Assembly: GCF_029962835.1 (NCBI RefSeq)
Contig: NC_080586.1
Span: 63,310,001-63,374,000, forward strand
DNA: 64,000 bases
Source: Magnolia sinica
Lineage: Eukaryota; Streptophyta; Magnoliopsida; Magnoliales; Magnoliaceae
Direction: 5' to 3'
Part shown: piece after piece, positions 1 to 11,931 of the stretch
Layout: every line of letters starts with the position of its first letter
How positions within the stretch are numbered: position 1 is the stretch's first letter
Notes under the pieces: model-generated
Database searches by the model: none
What the model was told of the DNA's origin: nothing
Seen by the model: the letters and a program-made list of their open reading frames with translations, nothing else
Program-made: the position numbers and the translations under genes

Positions 1-334
1 TGAAATATATTTAGTTTCATATGTTTGACTATTTCATTTTGTAATTGTAGGTATTGAGACATTGGTTTGTATAAGCTCTATGAGCAACCACCGTAATAAT
101 TATATTTGTGTATTTGAACTTCCTCTTATGTTTGAATTTTTCTATTCCGCTAAACTACTAACTTTGATAAAAGAAAAAAAAAATCTGAAATTTAACCATC
201 TTTAAAGTTTAACACTCGAGTTTTCAGAAAACGAGTCGTATACTCGGGTTTCGAAAACTAAGGGGTTACAATGAGGGTAAACAATTTTCACAATGAAAGG
301 GCCAGTCCATCTGGATCTCAACTTTCTAAAAAAA
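1..334. other. Unassigned AT-rich sequence with a short palindromic cluster
   Basis: No coding region is recognisable. Around 206-262 there are alternating self-complementary words (ACTCGAG, AAAACGAGT, ACTCGGGTTT) of the kind found near the ends of plant DNA transposons, but no terminal inverted repeat could be placed. Confidence 0.4.
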
Positions 335-1262
335 AATGGAGACGAGAATTATACAAGTGAACTTTCTAATTTGGCGCATATGATTATTTGATAATGTTTT
401 TGTGATGGAACGCTTTCATCCATTCCTTTTATATTCTTACACTGTCGTTTGCTTCTTTCCTGATGTCTACTAACTTCATAAGTTGGAGTTTACGTAGTGA
501 GCTTACTTTGTCCAAGTCAAAACTGAACTTCTTAATTGCTCAATATATTTATGTTCCAATTCCACGGGCAAGTGGCTAGCTTTCCCCTAGACAAGTCTAT
601 AGGGAGACATTCTAATAAAGTTCTTAAATGCAGTCTGATATGCCAATAACGCATCAGTTGGTTTAAGAGACCAATCTTTGCATTATAGGATAATTGTCTT
701 TTCCAATATCTTGATGATTTTCTTATTTAATGCTTTAACTTGCCCACTTGTTTGTCGGTGATATAGTGTAGTCATTTTATGAGTAATTCCATATTTTTTT
801 ATCAATTTCTCAAATGACCTATTACAAAAGTGGGAGCCTCCATCACTGATGATGACTCTCAGCATTCCAAACATAGACAAAATGTTCTCTTTTAAAAATT
901 ATATAAATTTATTTATTTTTTTTAATGGTCATTAGTTATATATTGAATCGCCTATACAAAATTTTAAACATAATTCACAGCTAGGAGGATATAAAGATGT
1001 CCAAAAGATGGAAGGAATGGTCCCATGAAATTAATGTCCTAATAAAATAAAAATAAAAATAAAAAAATCACAATTAGAATTGGGTTTAAGGGCATCATAT
1101 CTCGATGGGATATTCCTCCTAACTTTTGACATCACTCACACACTTTATAAAACTCATGGGGTAACTTTGAACATTGCTAGTAGTTTTCTTTGTCAAAAAG
1201 TGACCTCCATAAGCCTGTGAGTGACAAAAAGAAATGACCTTGGTTTGTTAATTTTTAGGGAC
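335..1262 (-). mobile_element. Athila-type Ty3/gypsy integrase-region fossil
   Basis: The minus strand encodes a stretch (683-880) with the integrase-core words SDGGSHFCN and KKYGITHK followed by the Q-x-x-GQV region of Ty3/gypsy integrases. The nucleotide sequence runs parallel to 24530-25500 in this same window, from the integrase C-terminal side (near 340) to the zinc-finger side (near 1250). It is an old, broken fragment with several interruptions and no LTR attached on either side. Similarity stops at about 1262. Confidence 0.85.
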
Positions 1263-2764
1263 ACATGTAACGATCAGAGATTTTAGCTCTCGTGGATAAC
1301 ACGATGGGCTGAGTTCCTGGGTGTTTACTTGAACATGGAAAGGATGTTATTCTGCATATTCCTTTTATTTACATCAATTCACTTTTTCATGACTTCCATT
1401 GCATAATCAACCAAAGTAAAATCTTATTCCATTAATAGTTCTAATTCAGGCATAAACTTAATGTCCATAATCAATAAATTATAAGTCCAATATTTGTCCT
1501 CCAATTAAGGGCAGCTTTTCAGAAATTTCAAAATTCTTAGAAAACCCTAAACCGTATAAAGTAGAAACTACTAATAAGTGCAGGCGATTCGAGGAGCCTA
1601 ACCTCTTCACTTACTGTCACCGTAGTCCATAGATCAAATCCTAAGTCGCAAACCTCATTTAGGAGTCATTTTAAGTTGTCTTTGATTTCCTAACCCAAAA
1701 CAATCTTACCAGACTCTAGATTCTAAGCCTCTCTGGATTATTGATGGCTTCGAGTCTTCTAAACACACCATTCTAAGCCTACATCATATTCATCCAAAAA
1801 CTAAACTACAACATCGCAGGACACATTGGTATGCGCGCGTACACCCGCAGGATGGCACTGGTAATAGCCTAATTTGAAAACTTGAAGATCAAGCTGATTG
1901 ACAGGCACATGGGAAACATGTTGGTTCGTATTGCCAGTTGCTCATTAATTACTTAGTAGGCTGGATCTGAACGTTTTGTGCGTTTAGGATGCCATGCAGG
2001 TGAAGCATGACAGAGAAAAAAAAAAAAGCAGTAACATCGACTGTGCATTTACTCAGTATTTTTATTTTGTAATACCTATAATTATTTTAAATTTTCATAG
2101 GTGTTTTAAATTTTAAATCTATTTATTCGATTTATAAAAGACGAGGTCTCAAGTTGAGATGGTTAGACCACAATTTACTACCCACCAAATAACTTTCATC
2201 ATATAATGTGAAATACCATGTCCAACCCTTCAAATAGGTTAAGCCCATCATGAGTATCACCGTACGCAAAAATCAGCCCCATCTAATCACCGGGTGAGTT
2301 ATACTATGAAAAAATGCTAGTCATTGATACATAACAAAGTAGAATTGTGGTCCACTCAACAAAGGGATGTGGTTGATTTTTGCACAAGGTGATTTTCATA
2401 ATGCTGAGAACCTATTGGACGTGTTGGATGTCGCACAGGCATGAAAAGACAATTTTTTAAAAAAAAAGAAATAGAAAAAAAAAAAAAAAAAACAGTTGGA
2501 ATTTATTTGCTGAGTGGACTGTTACTTGTGGCCAATTCGACCCGACTTTTGATAGAAGTCAAGAGTCGTATACCCTGGTTCACACGTTCGAGACATGCCA
2601 TGGCACTTTCAATGCTGACGGCCACCGGATAATGTGTTTTTATGCGTGGACCACCAATAGACCACGTGTCAGAGTAGAATGTCCTACTCTGGTGAAAAGG
2701 CTGAAATAATGGAGGGCACATGCGACGCAGTGCAGACCGTCTTATACGAGGGCACAGGAATTTA
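1263..2764. other. Unassigned intergenic or decayed repeat sequence
   Basis: Starts at 1266 with TGTAACGATC, which resembles the first bases of chromovirus-type LTRs such as the one at 29440, but the rest is not alignable by eye. There are A-rich tracts near 2013 and 2460. No gene is seen. Confidence 0.35.
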
Positions 2765-3290
2765 CTGGGACGCGGATTAGCTACTGACAGGTTGAGTAGC
2801 AAGACTGCTACTGGAGTGACGTCACCAAGTTATGTGGGTCCCACCATGATATTTGTGTTGTATATACACGGTCCATCCAGGCAGATACAAGGCTGTAGGT
2901 GACCCGACCCCAAAACAGGGGAGAGAGTGACATCCACCGATGAAACCTTCCTAAGGTCCACCCTGTGTGATGTTTATTTGCGATCCAACTCGACCGTAAG
3001 TTAAAAAAGACATAAAACGAAAAAAATAATAATAAAATAAAATAAAACTTGATCGAAAACTTTTGTGACTCTTAGGATTTTTTAATGGTGGGCGTCTCTC
3101 TCCACTGTTTTCTATGATAGGGTCCATTGGAGCTTTGAATCTGACTCATGCATTACAATGTTCTCTCCACATGGATAGACAGTATGGATGCAAAACATAC
3201 AACATAGTGGGACCATAGAACTTGGTGACGCCACTTCAGTAACAAGTATGTCTGCTCAACTTGTCAGTAGCTAATCCGATTTTACCGCGG
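2765..3290. mobile_element. Inverted-repeat (foldback/MITE-like) DNA element A
   Basis: The two ends are long imperfect inverted repeats. The left arm starts GCGGATTAGCTACTGACAGG and runs through GTGACGTCACCAAGTT and a GTGGGTCCCACCATGAT block. The right arm near 3180-3285 carries the complement of each in reverse order. The arms extend over more than 120 bp. No ORF is credible, so it is non-autonomous. Exact ends and target duplication are not resolved; they share a loosely conserved TTTAC word. Confidence 0.75.
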
Positions 3291-3862
3291 CATGCAATTT
3301 CACGGAAACGGATTGGTTACTCCCCTGCCATCAGCCAATGGCTGGTCGTGCTATGTGGGCCCACCATGATGTATCTGTTTCATCCATGTTGTCCATCTAT
3401 TTTTCTAGATTATTTTAGGGTATGAGACCAAAAGTGAGGTATATCCCAATCTCAAGTGGGGCATATTACAGGAAACAGCGTTGAAGTGTTGAATGAACAT
3501 CAACCATTAAAAAATTTTTGGGGCCCATAGAAGTTTTGGATCAAGCTGATTTTTGTTTTTTCGCTTCATGTAGGTCTGTATGACCTAATCAACAGAGTGG
3601 ATGTCAAATAAACAGTACAGTGGGCCTTAGGAGGATTTTAATGTGGATATCCAATCACTATTGTTTTCCTGTGGTGTAGTCCACCTGAGATTTATATCCC
3701 TCTAGCTTTTGGGATCAAGCACTAAAATGATATGTAAAAATGGATGAACGGCATGGATGGAACACATACATCATGGTGGGGCCCACAGAGCACCAACCAC
3801 CGGCCACCCGGTTAATGGCAGGTTGAGTAGCCAATCCGTTTACCAATTTCACCGGACCACGT
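3291..3862. mobile_element. Inverted-repeat (foldback/MITE-like) DNA element B
   Basis: Same family as its left neighbour. The left arm has ACGGATTGGTTACTC, then CCTGCCATCAGCC, then GTGGGCCCACCATGATGTA and a block ending in TATGAGACCAAAAG. The right arm (about 3672-3860) is the reverse complement of all of these in order. Arms and loop together give a near-complete palindrome of about 570 bp with no coding capacity. The element abuts element A almost head to tail. Confidence 0.8.
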
Positions 3863-4395
3863 CATCTATGCTGACGTTAGCACAGCAGTTAATTTTTTTT
3901 ATTTTTTATTTTACCGTTCTGCTGCCTTCGGTCGTGCCCCATTTCTGCAAACGGGTTCGTGGCTCTGGTGTGCTCCGCTGTAATGTTTAAGTAAAATCAA
4001 CCACTACGATCAAGTGTGCCACACTATATTTGGTGAAGAACCCGGAAATGAACAGTGTACATGGCAATGGTCTCCCACCAAAACTGCTTTCATTTGTGTG
4101 GCTCAAGTAAATAATTTGTGGGTACGACTTTTTTGTCCAAAATTTAAATTTTTGTTTTTAATCTAATGGTGGGAGTGGATTACATATACATATTACAGTG
4201 GATGCTATAAAAAATCAAGGGTGGACGTCTTCCATCTATTGCTTTTGTTTTGGCTCACCGGAATCACAGGTGAGCCTGAATTTAGCTCCCGAGTCTAATA
4301 AAGAACTCAAGAACTGTGGCCCATCAAAGTCAAAGTTGGTGTCCCGTGACAATTCCTTTTTCTTCCTCGATAAACTCTAGTACAGTTTATCGATT
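3863..4395. other. Unassigned sequence
   Basis: No gene is recognisable. A short hairpin (GATAAACT...AGTTTATC) lies at about 4367-4392. Confidence 0.35.
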
Positions 4396-4780
4396 GGGTA
4401 CTACCCCACTATGACCTACCCAGTGGACGGTCCTATAGGGGATTTGTGGGGCCATTAGAGTTCATGCGTTTTATCCTGTCCTTCCATTTTAGAAAATCAA
4501 TTTATGTGATGGACCCAAAAATTAGATAGGTTAACGCTTAAGTGGACCACATCACAAGAAATAATGGAGATTTAATGCTCAAAGCTTCCCTGGGTGATAA
4601 AAGTTTTGGATCAAGCTAGTATTTATGTTTTCCCTTCGTACAGGCGTATGTGATGCCCTTTTGAAGAGGTTGGATGCAAATAAAAGTTATAAGATGGTAT
4701 TACAATAGTGGATCCCACAATACCCCATTCTAGGTCTGTCCGTCTCCAACTAGGTCCCAGTGGAGGTAATACCCAATCCA
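4396..4780. repeat. Partial member C of the GGGCCCACC inverted-repeat family
   Basis: Shares collinear blocks with elements A and B (TGGACCACATCACA, AAGTTTTGGATCAAGCT, TTTGAAGAGGTTGGATG) but only part of the structure is present. A CACTA transposon is inserted at its right side after the bases CCA. The sequence on the far side of that transposon (15984 onward) continues with related repeat sequence. Confidence 0.6.
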
Positions 4781-4799
4781 AACTACAACAATTGGGAGT

Positions 4800-5075
4800 T
4801 TTACCGGCGCTCGAAAGCACCGGTAAAGTTCCTGAAAGCGCCGGCAATTATAGTAGTGGCGCCAAACAAGCGCCGATAAATGGATAGGTCGGGAAAAGTA
4901 TTGGCGGCGCTAGGTGAGTTTTACTGGCGCTTGTCTGAGCGCCAAGAATTGTAGTTTTTCCCGACGCGAATAAGCGGTGGTAAAAGTACTCTGACCGCCA
5001 GTAGAAGTGGTTTCTAAACACTTTTTCTCCGTAAAATTTTTACACAAGCGCCGGTAAAAGCTTTTGTATATATTC
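4800..5075. repeat. Subterminal repeat array of CACTA element 1
   Basis: Multiple direct and inverted copies of a short motif (ACCGGCGCT, AGCGCCGG, GGCGCTTG, AAGCGCCGGTA) spaced irregularly. Such arrays are the usual binding sites for the accessory transposase subunit in En/Spm elements; binding here is inferred. Confidence 0.8.
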
Positions 5076-5294
5076 GATAGGCCTTGACATGCCATTAATT
5101 TTTTTTTATTACATATAATTCAATCGAAACCTGTATTTTTAAAATATTTGAAACATAAAAATGATGCCATACAAATAAAACTGAATCTTAAACAAAATTT
5201 ATATTACTAGACAATAAAAAATATAATATTTATTAGAATACATATCTTCAATTTGATGAGTTGGCTAAAAAGTATTAATGTTAATTGGTAACTA

Positions 5295-5434
5295 ATACAA
5301 CGGATTTCCTTCACTTGAGGGTTATCTGGGGGGCTTATGCCATACAAATATCCTGCAATTTGAGTTCGAAGATCTGCTATGCAAATAAACTTCTTCAAAA
5401 TGTTCTTGGGCATGATGTATGTGTAGCCTATCTC
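5295..5434 (-). pseudogene. PRP8: Captured exon of PRP8 (spliceosome U5 component, Jab1/MPN domain)
   Basis: About 47 codons on the minus strand read [19 protein letters not shown], then [19 protein letters not shown], then RCI. This is the conserved beginning of the C-terminal Jab1/MPN domain of PRP8, which in the whole protein contacts the BRR2 helicase and ubiquitin. The exon begins right after a splice acceptor (TTACAG at 5440-5435). It ends near 5295 where the reading leaves PRP8 similarity. The rest of this protein of more than 2,300 residues is absent, so it is a fragment carried by the CACTA element and cannot encode a functional PRP8. The reading frame of the piece itself is open, which suggests fairly recent capture. 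Confidence 0.9.
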
Positions 5435-5529
5435 CTGTAATCAGGAATTACTCACATAAGTTCAGTTTCCAGAATCTTGAAAGTTAAAAAGTGCATACAA
5501 TGGAAAATAACCATAATTATTTACCTTAA

Positions 5530-6153
5530 TGATGTAGAACCTGTCACAGACATGTTCCTAGCATGGTTGAGCTAAAAGAAGATGGACCCTGAATTGACTA
5601 TAACTTTTGATTCGGGTATTGTTACGGGGCGCACAACCTATCAATCTTTACTGAAATGGGCATCTGTCCATTTCGTCAGAAAAGGTGCGTTTTCAGCTCA
5701 AAAACGAATTTTTAGGAAACTTTTACTATTTTTAGTAATTCTGATTTTTTAAATATTTTCAAAGTTTTAAATTTTCTTTCCTTTTAAAAATAACTTTTAA
5801 TTATACTAGGACACTTCTAGAGAAAGTTTATTTGCAATTTTTATTTTTAGAAATTAGGCCTTAGAAGAGTTTTATTAGAATTAGGATTTTTATTAGAGTT
5901 AGAATTTTGCTATTTTTGGTAATTACGAATTTTAGTTTATTTTTTCCTATATTAATGATGTAAGGAGACACATTAGACAATTATCAATTATTCATTAATC
6001 AATTTAAAATTTTTAGAATTTATTTCTATTTTCTGCTTTCTTTCTTCGTGGATTCGAGAAGTCTCTGTGAGGAGTCCAGAGAAGTTCCGTGGATTCGGAA
6101 TAGTTATCCTCTTGAGGAAGACGGTGCTTGACCTCACATCCTCCCTTGCGTCA
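5530..6153 (+). repeat. Left LTR of the nested Ty3/gypsy element
   Basis: Begins TGATGTAGAACC immediately after CTTAA and ends GCGTCA immediately before the tRNA-Met primer site. It pairs with 7464-8120. Confidence 0.93.
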
Positions 6154-7463
6154 GTTTGGTATCAAAGCGAGGTTTTTCCTCGGATGGATGATTTCTAACG
6201 ACGGGTCGGGCAACAATCCCATGGGCGGTGTTCCAGGGAATTTACCTTTAACGGCGGCAACTTTCAAATCAGCACGGCGAGAGAATCGGCAAGCCATGCA
6301 AGGGCTGCAGGCTTCCATCGATCGTATGGCAGATCGTTTGGCAGAGGCCCTAAGGCAGCTCCGTGTTCATGGTGGTGATCCACCATCAACAATTGCTAGA
6401 ATTCGTAATCATACTGATTGCAGGGCGACACTATCAGTGAACCACAGGATCACTCCTGATAAAGTTGGATCTAGCGACATGATTTCACAGCATCCTAGAC
6501 GAGGCATTGATCAGATGGATCGGATGGATCAAGAATTCAAGATGAAAGTCGATCTTCCTAGTTTTAATGGTCAACTCTACTTCAAGGACTTCCTCGATTA
6601 GTTGCTTAAAGTCGAACGTTTCTTCGACTACATGAACATAATGGAAGAAAAGAAAGTTAAACTCGTGGCCTATGTTGACGGGCAGAGCTTTAGATTGGTG
6701 GGAACAACTTCAACTCGAGCGAACGAGACGGATGAAGGCGTCAATCCGCATGTGGTCGCGGATGAAGAAGTTATTGTGCATGTGATTCTTCCCTACCAAT
6801 TACGATCAAGTATTATTCCAACAAAATCAAAATTATTGGCAAGATAACCAATTATTAAAGGGTTATGAAGAGAAATCCTATTATTTGTCGGCGAGAGGTG
6901 ACTGGGTCAAAATGGAGTTGCAACAGACCACAGAATTCATCAGTGGCGAACATGTGACCCTTATGGGAACGTTGAACCAACTCAAGACTTCTAAAGTGGA
7001 GGGACAATCTCTCATAACTGAACAGGCCTTTGTTAAACAATCTGAGGAAACGGGAAATATATATGCATTAGTTGAAGAGAAAAAATATGTGGAACCTGTG
7101 AATATCGTAGAGGATTTAGAACCAGTATCGCAGGAGTTCAAGGGGGTTGTGCTCGATGAATTCCCTAATAAATTACCTCCCTTACTAGATATAAAAAATC
7201 ACGTTGATCCCGTCGCAGGGGCAAGTCCGCCTAATTGCCCACATTATTAGAGAAAATATGAAATCTTGAAGACAGGTGTGAAGGAACTAATCGATATTAG
7301 TCAAGTCAAGGAAAGCATGAGTATATGTATTGTGTCAGCTCAAAAGCTTAATGTCAAGTACAAAAAAAAAGGCTAATGAACATCGAGGTCAGAAGTTATC
7401 TTAGACTCAGGTGTCAAGTCTCCTGCGTAACTCGAGGACGAGTCTTTTTCAAGTGGAGGGGTC

Positions 7464-8120
7464 TGATGTAGAACCTGTCACAGACACGTTCCTAGCATGG
7501 TTGAGCCAAAAGAAGATGGACCGTGAGTTGACTATAACTTTTGATCCAGGTATCGTTACGGGGCGCATAACCTATCAATCTTTACTGAAATGGGCTATCC
7601 GAGGTGAATCGACCCACAAAGTGGGTCGCATCCATCTGTTTTGTCAGAAAAGGCGCGCTTTCAGCTCAAAAATGAATTTTTAGGAAAATTTTATTATTTT
7701 TAGTAATTCTGATTTTTTAAATATTTTTAAAGTTTTAAATTTTCTTTCCTTTTAAAAGTAACTTTTAGTTATACTAGGACACTTCTAGAGAAAGTTTATT
7801 TGCAATTTTTATTTTTAGAAATTAGGCCTTAGAAGAGTTTTATTAGAATTAAGATTTTTATTAGAGTTAGAATTTTGCTATTTTTGGTAATTACGAATTT
7901 TAGTTTATTTTTTCATATATTAATGATGTAAGGAGACACATTAACAATTATCAATTATTCATTAATCAATTTCAAATTTTTAGAATTTATTTCTATTTTC
8001 TGCTTTCTTTCCTCGTGGATTCGAGAAGTCTCTATGAGAAGTCTAAAGAAGTTCTGTGGATTCGGAATAGTTATCCTCTTGAGAAAGACGGTGCTCGACC
8101 TCACGTCCTCCCCTGCGTCA
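7464..8120 (+). repeat. Right LTR of the nested Ty3/gypsy element
   Basis: Same termini as the left LTR, preceded by a purine-rich tract and followed by the CTTAA duplication. It is about 33 bp longer than its partner. Confidence 0.93.
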
Positions 8121-8125
8121 CTTAA

Positions 8126-9089
8126 TGTCCTCGGTGTTTACATAAATATGATTGACTCTAAGATATAGATTCGTTGCTGAGATTGATCACACACGCCAAT
8201 CAGTTTTAGAACCAAATGCTGCTTGCTCATAGGGGCTTGTTGTGGTGATAATGAGTTTATCGTCGTGCACAATTGTTGTCCTTGTTGTGACTGCTATAAG
8301 TTGGCTTGCTTCTTTCGTCTGCACATGAAGATTTGCTAAAGATTATTAGCCAAGTGAAACTGGCAAAGAAGCTTCTCAGCTTGAGAGACTTTTATTAAAC
8401 ACATCACATGCTTCTCAATCTCCGTAATCTGTTGCCTCTGTTGTGAACGTGGAGTTATCTCAACCCCCAGTATTATATCACGAATTTATATCACAAATTT
8501 CAGACTGTGTCAATGCTGAGGTGTTTATATTATTCTTCTTATCATAATCTGAGAGTATAAGATCTCTCAGAGCAACCTCAACCTGCATTGAAGGAGATAT
8601 TAGCAACTCTCATATATGAAAATTAAGGTAGCAATCACCAGTTCTACTTCAAAATGCATCATGGTATATGATTTCACACCCTGTAACAGCTATTGGATCT
8701 ATCAACACATGATAGAAATTGTATACTGCCTCGTTGGGGTTAATTCCAATAGGGAGCTACAAGATTTGAAATGAGTAAATTTTCTTAAGTATACATGTAC
8801 ACATTAGGGTATATGAGCATTCATGAATGTATGCATCTAACAGTCTGTGTGCATTCAATAGCATCTTTTTTTAATGTTCCAACCTTGTAAGGAGTGTGAT
8901 CAATTTAATAGATAAGAAATAACTAGATGCGGGCCATTCTTGGTAATTTTCAAACAACAACAACAACAATAATACTGGCCCAATTCCTTTTATCCGTGAG
9001 ATACTACGCTGTATGTACTTGGATATGGAACAAATGGTACCCAAAACTTACATCTCTAGATTTTAGGTCGAAGGCTATGATGACTAGTT
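8126..9089. other. CACTA 1 interior, unrecognised; possible captured exon on the minus strand
   Basis: On the minus strand a plausible splice acceptor (CTTCAATGCAG, near 8600) leads into an open stretch reading [18 protein letters not shown] further acidic/basic segment (QQRQQITEIEKHV) follows near 8450-8390. I cannot name the source gene. A (CAA)n run lies at 8955-8970. Confidence 0.35.
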
Positions 9090-9330
9090 ATGTGGATGGA
9101 TGATGATCATCTCATGTTAAAAGCGAAAGATTTCTTGCTTTAATGTTTTACCAAGAGTTTCAACACGAGGTCATGGATTCGAGTACCCATTGTCGTGAAA
9201 TCCCACCATGGTGTGAGCGCGTGAGTGTGTGAGGGTGTGAGTGCATGTGTTATAAAAAATAAAAAATAAAAATTTAAAAAAAGAAAAGAAAAGAAAAGAT
9301 AAGAAAAAGAAAAAGAAAAAGAAAAAGAAG
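9090..9330 (+). mobile_element. Possible SINE
   Basis: A pol III B-box-like word (GGATTCGAGTACC, about 9175-9187) sits about 120 bp before a long A-rich tail (AAAAGAAAAGAAAAG repeats, about 9270-9330). A GTGTGAG-rich stretch lies between. The A box and target duplications were not found, so this is tentative. Confidence 0.4.
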
Positions 9331-9971
9331 ATCCATGTCGGACCAGTGGATGGTCTCTTTGGGCTGACCTACATAAGACACTGACATCAAAGAAAAGAAA
9401 TAGTCATAGTGAACCTATCTCAAGAAACTACAAGTAATTAGGGCAACGACATTTAAGATTTAGCTATTTGGTTCCATAGTATAACACTAGATCAACCCCT
9501 TGTGGCTAGTCTTCCTGGCCCTTTAATTTCTAACATACAGGATTCCCTTCTTGGAGGGCCCATGGTATTCTATAATTCGAACCCTTCATCTGCCAGCCTT
9601 GAGAGTAGCTAAGTGATGCAGAGGAAATATACCAAATAAGACAATCCCATGCCTTGAATATTTGGACTTGTCATTATGAAATATGGAATGTTGACGTACT
9701 CTGTCTACATTTTTAGACCACCAAGGTAAGTGTTTGGAACATCTAATCTGAGATATTCCAAGGCATTCCTCTTCCACAGTGAGGAACATCGGATCAGTAG
9801 TTTGGATCCCTGAACCACGGGCCAAACATGTAGTGAATCATCAGATGAGTAGGACTTCGTAATTCCTCTACAAATCTAAGTCACCATTTATTTATTTTGG
9901 TTAGTTACAAACATGGCTAGTCAAAGAATTCAAGGAAAAAGCGAGTAAAAAGGAAAAGAGCGTCAGAATAC
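9331..9971. other. CACTA 1 interior, unassigned
   Basis: No recognisable coding sequence. The open minus-strand stretch at 9586-9825 has no similarity I can name. Confidence 0.35.
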
Positions 9972-10151
9972 CTGATTGAGTGAGTTGTAGTTATCGGCAA
10001 TCCTTGAATACCTTCTATTTGATCTGCTCATCACTTCGGGTTCAGTATAGCTACTAGCATAGGAAGGGCTGGGTGAGGTAGCCCATGCAAGCGTATTCCC
10101 ATAAGGATATGAATGGCGGTGGCTTTCCATCCTAAAGCTTTTCCCTCCCAT
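9972..10151 (-). pseudogene. RGLG: Captured first exon of an RGLG-type RING ubiquitin ligase
   Basis: Sixty codons from ATG to a splice donor (CAATCAG|GTATTC). It begins MGGKSFRMESHRHSYPYG, has a Ser/Pro/Tyr-rich linker and ends RRYSRIADNYNSLNQ. In RGLG proteins the last block is the invariant run-up to the copine-like vWA domain, whose next residues would be V-x-EAL. An N-terminal MGG is a myristoylation signal in this family, which acts at the plasma membrane in hormone and stress signalling. The vWA and RING domains are absent. Both the start codon and the exon-intron junction are preserved, so a genomic segment was captured. Its minus orientation matches the beta-glucosidase and PRP8 pieces. 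Confidence 0.85.
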
Positions 10152-11061
10152 GATTACTATTAGAATTTCTAAATGCTGAACAGAATCAAATAGCTTTATT
10201 CTAACAAATGGCCTTCTACCACAAACCGAACCGTCTGATCACAGCCTCTGACTGCACAAAATATCAGATTACTAAGCTTAATACATTGTACTTTTTTTTT
10301 CTGAAGGTGAGCTTAATAAGTCATACTAGTACATAGGAGAACAAAAACTGATGCCGCGGAGTTATTGAAACGGCTTCTTTTAAGAAATGAGTGTAGTTTG
10401 CTCTGAAACTTTCTCATTTGGATGCAAGGACACAAGAAAGGAGACGCCAAGAGGACGGCGTTAGTAATCTTGAGAGTTAAGATTAATGGCAGAGAGCAGA
10501 CCTATTTAACTAACAAAGGTATGAATGTGGGTAGCATTTATTTCCTTTAGAAAACATGGATTTCTTTGATGTCAAGAATCATAAACAACAAAGGTTATAA
10601 TACTCATGTTTCCACTATGATCAATTTCAAGTACAACTACATAGGCACCATGAAAACTGTCCTGAAGAATGGGAATTTAAAATGAAGGAATTATAGGTTC
10701 CTGGATAAGGTCTTCATTTTGTACAAGTGGGGCCCTTGGTCAGTTGGGCCCTTCAAAGGTGGGCCATAACCCCAAAAAACCCTCAACAGGCCAATCCTGC
10801 CCATCCAATTTGTGGCCCAGAAGTAGATGGTTAATAAGCAATACATCAAAGGTCCACATTAAACAGAAAGGAACCAAGATTGGTGGTGGTGATTGGAGAG
10901 TTTTGGGGCGGACATGACCATGCCTATCCAATGAACAACATAATCATGAATAAATATGTATACATGTCAAATAACACTAAATAGGTACATTAAGCAATAG
11001 ATCCATAAAGTTAAATCATACACATGGCCTACCTATATTAGTACCGTGCATGTCCCACTTA
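10152..11061. other. CACTA 1 interior, unassigned
   Basis: No recognisable coding sequence. 10730-10930 is somewhat GC-richer but without a protein match I can name. Confidence 0.35.
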
Positions 11062-11514
<453 letters not shown>

Positions 11515-11602
11515 CGTCCAGTTTTATGTGACCTTATGAATAGATTGGATGAAATTTGTGTTTTCCCTTCGTACATTTTTGTGGGACCTTATGAATATGT
11601 TG

Positions 11603-11604
<2 letters not shown>

Positions 11605-11649
<45 letters not shown>
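11605..11649. repeat. (GA)n microsatellite
   Basis: About 22 uninterrupted GA units just beyond the truncated edge of the beta-glucosidase fragment. Confidence 0.98.
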
Positions 11650-11651
<2 letters not shown>

Positions 11652-11931
11652 TCAGTTTGGTGTAGGTTTTATGCTGCCCTGTTTTCAGATATTGAGTCAT
11701 CAGATTTTTATTTTATTTTTTCCTTCACCAGAATTTATGTGTATTATATAATAACCATGTTAACATGCACATTTCTCTAAGCAATTTAATCTGACCATTT
11801 CAAGTAACGCACTACTTCCACACACCTGAATTTGGAGGAGTCAATTGGTTTGCTAAACCTTTTCTTTTAAAAGGATTTGAAAGGTCAAATTGTGCTTACT
11901 AAGGGTTCCTTCACTCCAATTTTATTTGGTT

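Larger units (their letters stand above)
5530..8120 (+). mobile_element. Internally reduced Ty3/gypsy retrotransposon nested in CACTA 1
   Basis: LTRs of 624 bp (5530-6153) and 657 bp (7464-8120) start TGATGTAG and end GCGTCA, and are flanked by the 5-bp duplication CTTAA (5525-5529, 8121-8125). The primer binding site after the left LTR reads TGGTATCAAAGC, matching initiator tRNA-Met. A purine tract (AAGTGGAGGGG) precedes the right LTR. The 1.3-kb interior keeps gag-like sequence (6128-6847; VDLPSFNG region) and a short piece of the pol region just before reverse transcriptase (6885-7250; PNCPHY). It lacks most of pol, so it is a broken, non-autonomous copy. By eye the LTRs differ at roughly 4-6% of sites, giving an age of perhaps a few million years depending on the rate assumed. 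Confidence 0.93.

Noticed and set aside
1266-1818. Possible LTR fragment or insertion starting TGTAACGATC and flanked by GGACACA on both sides (1259-1265, 1819-1825)
   Set aside because: The repeat is 7 bp and not 5 bp, the right end (CATCGCA) does not mirror the left, and no second copy was found in the window.
6881-7141. Minus-strand open frames across the Ty3/gypsy interior
   Set aside because: They are antisense shadows of gag/pol remnants on the plus strand.
9586-9825. 79-codon minus-strand open frame in CACTA 1
   Set aside because: No recognisable motif or splice context; it could be chance.
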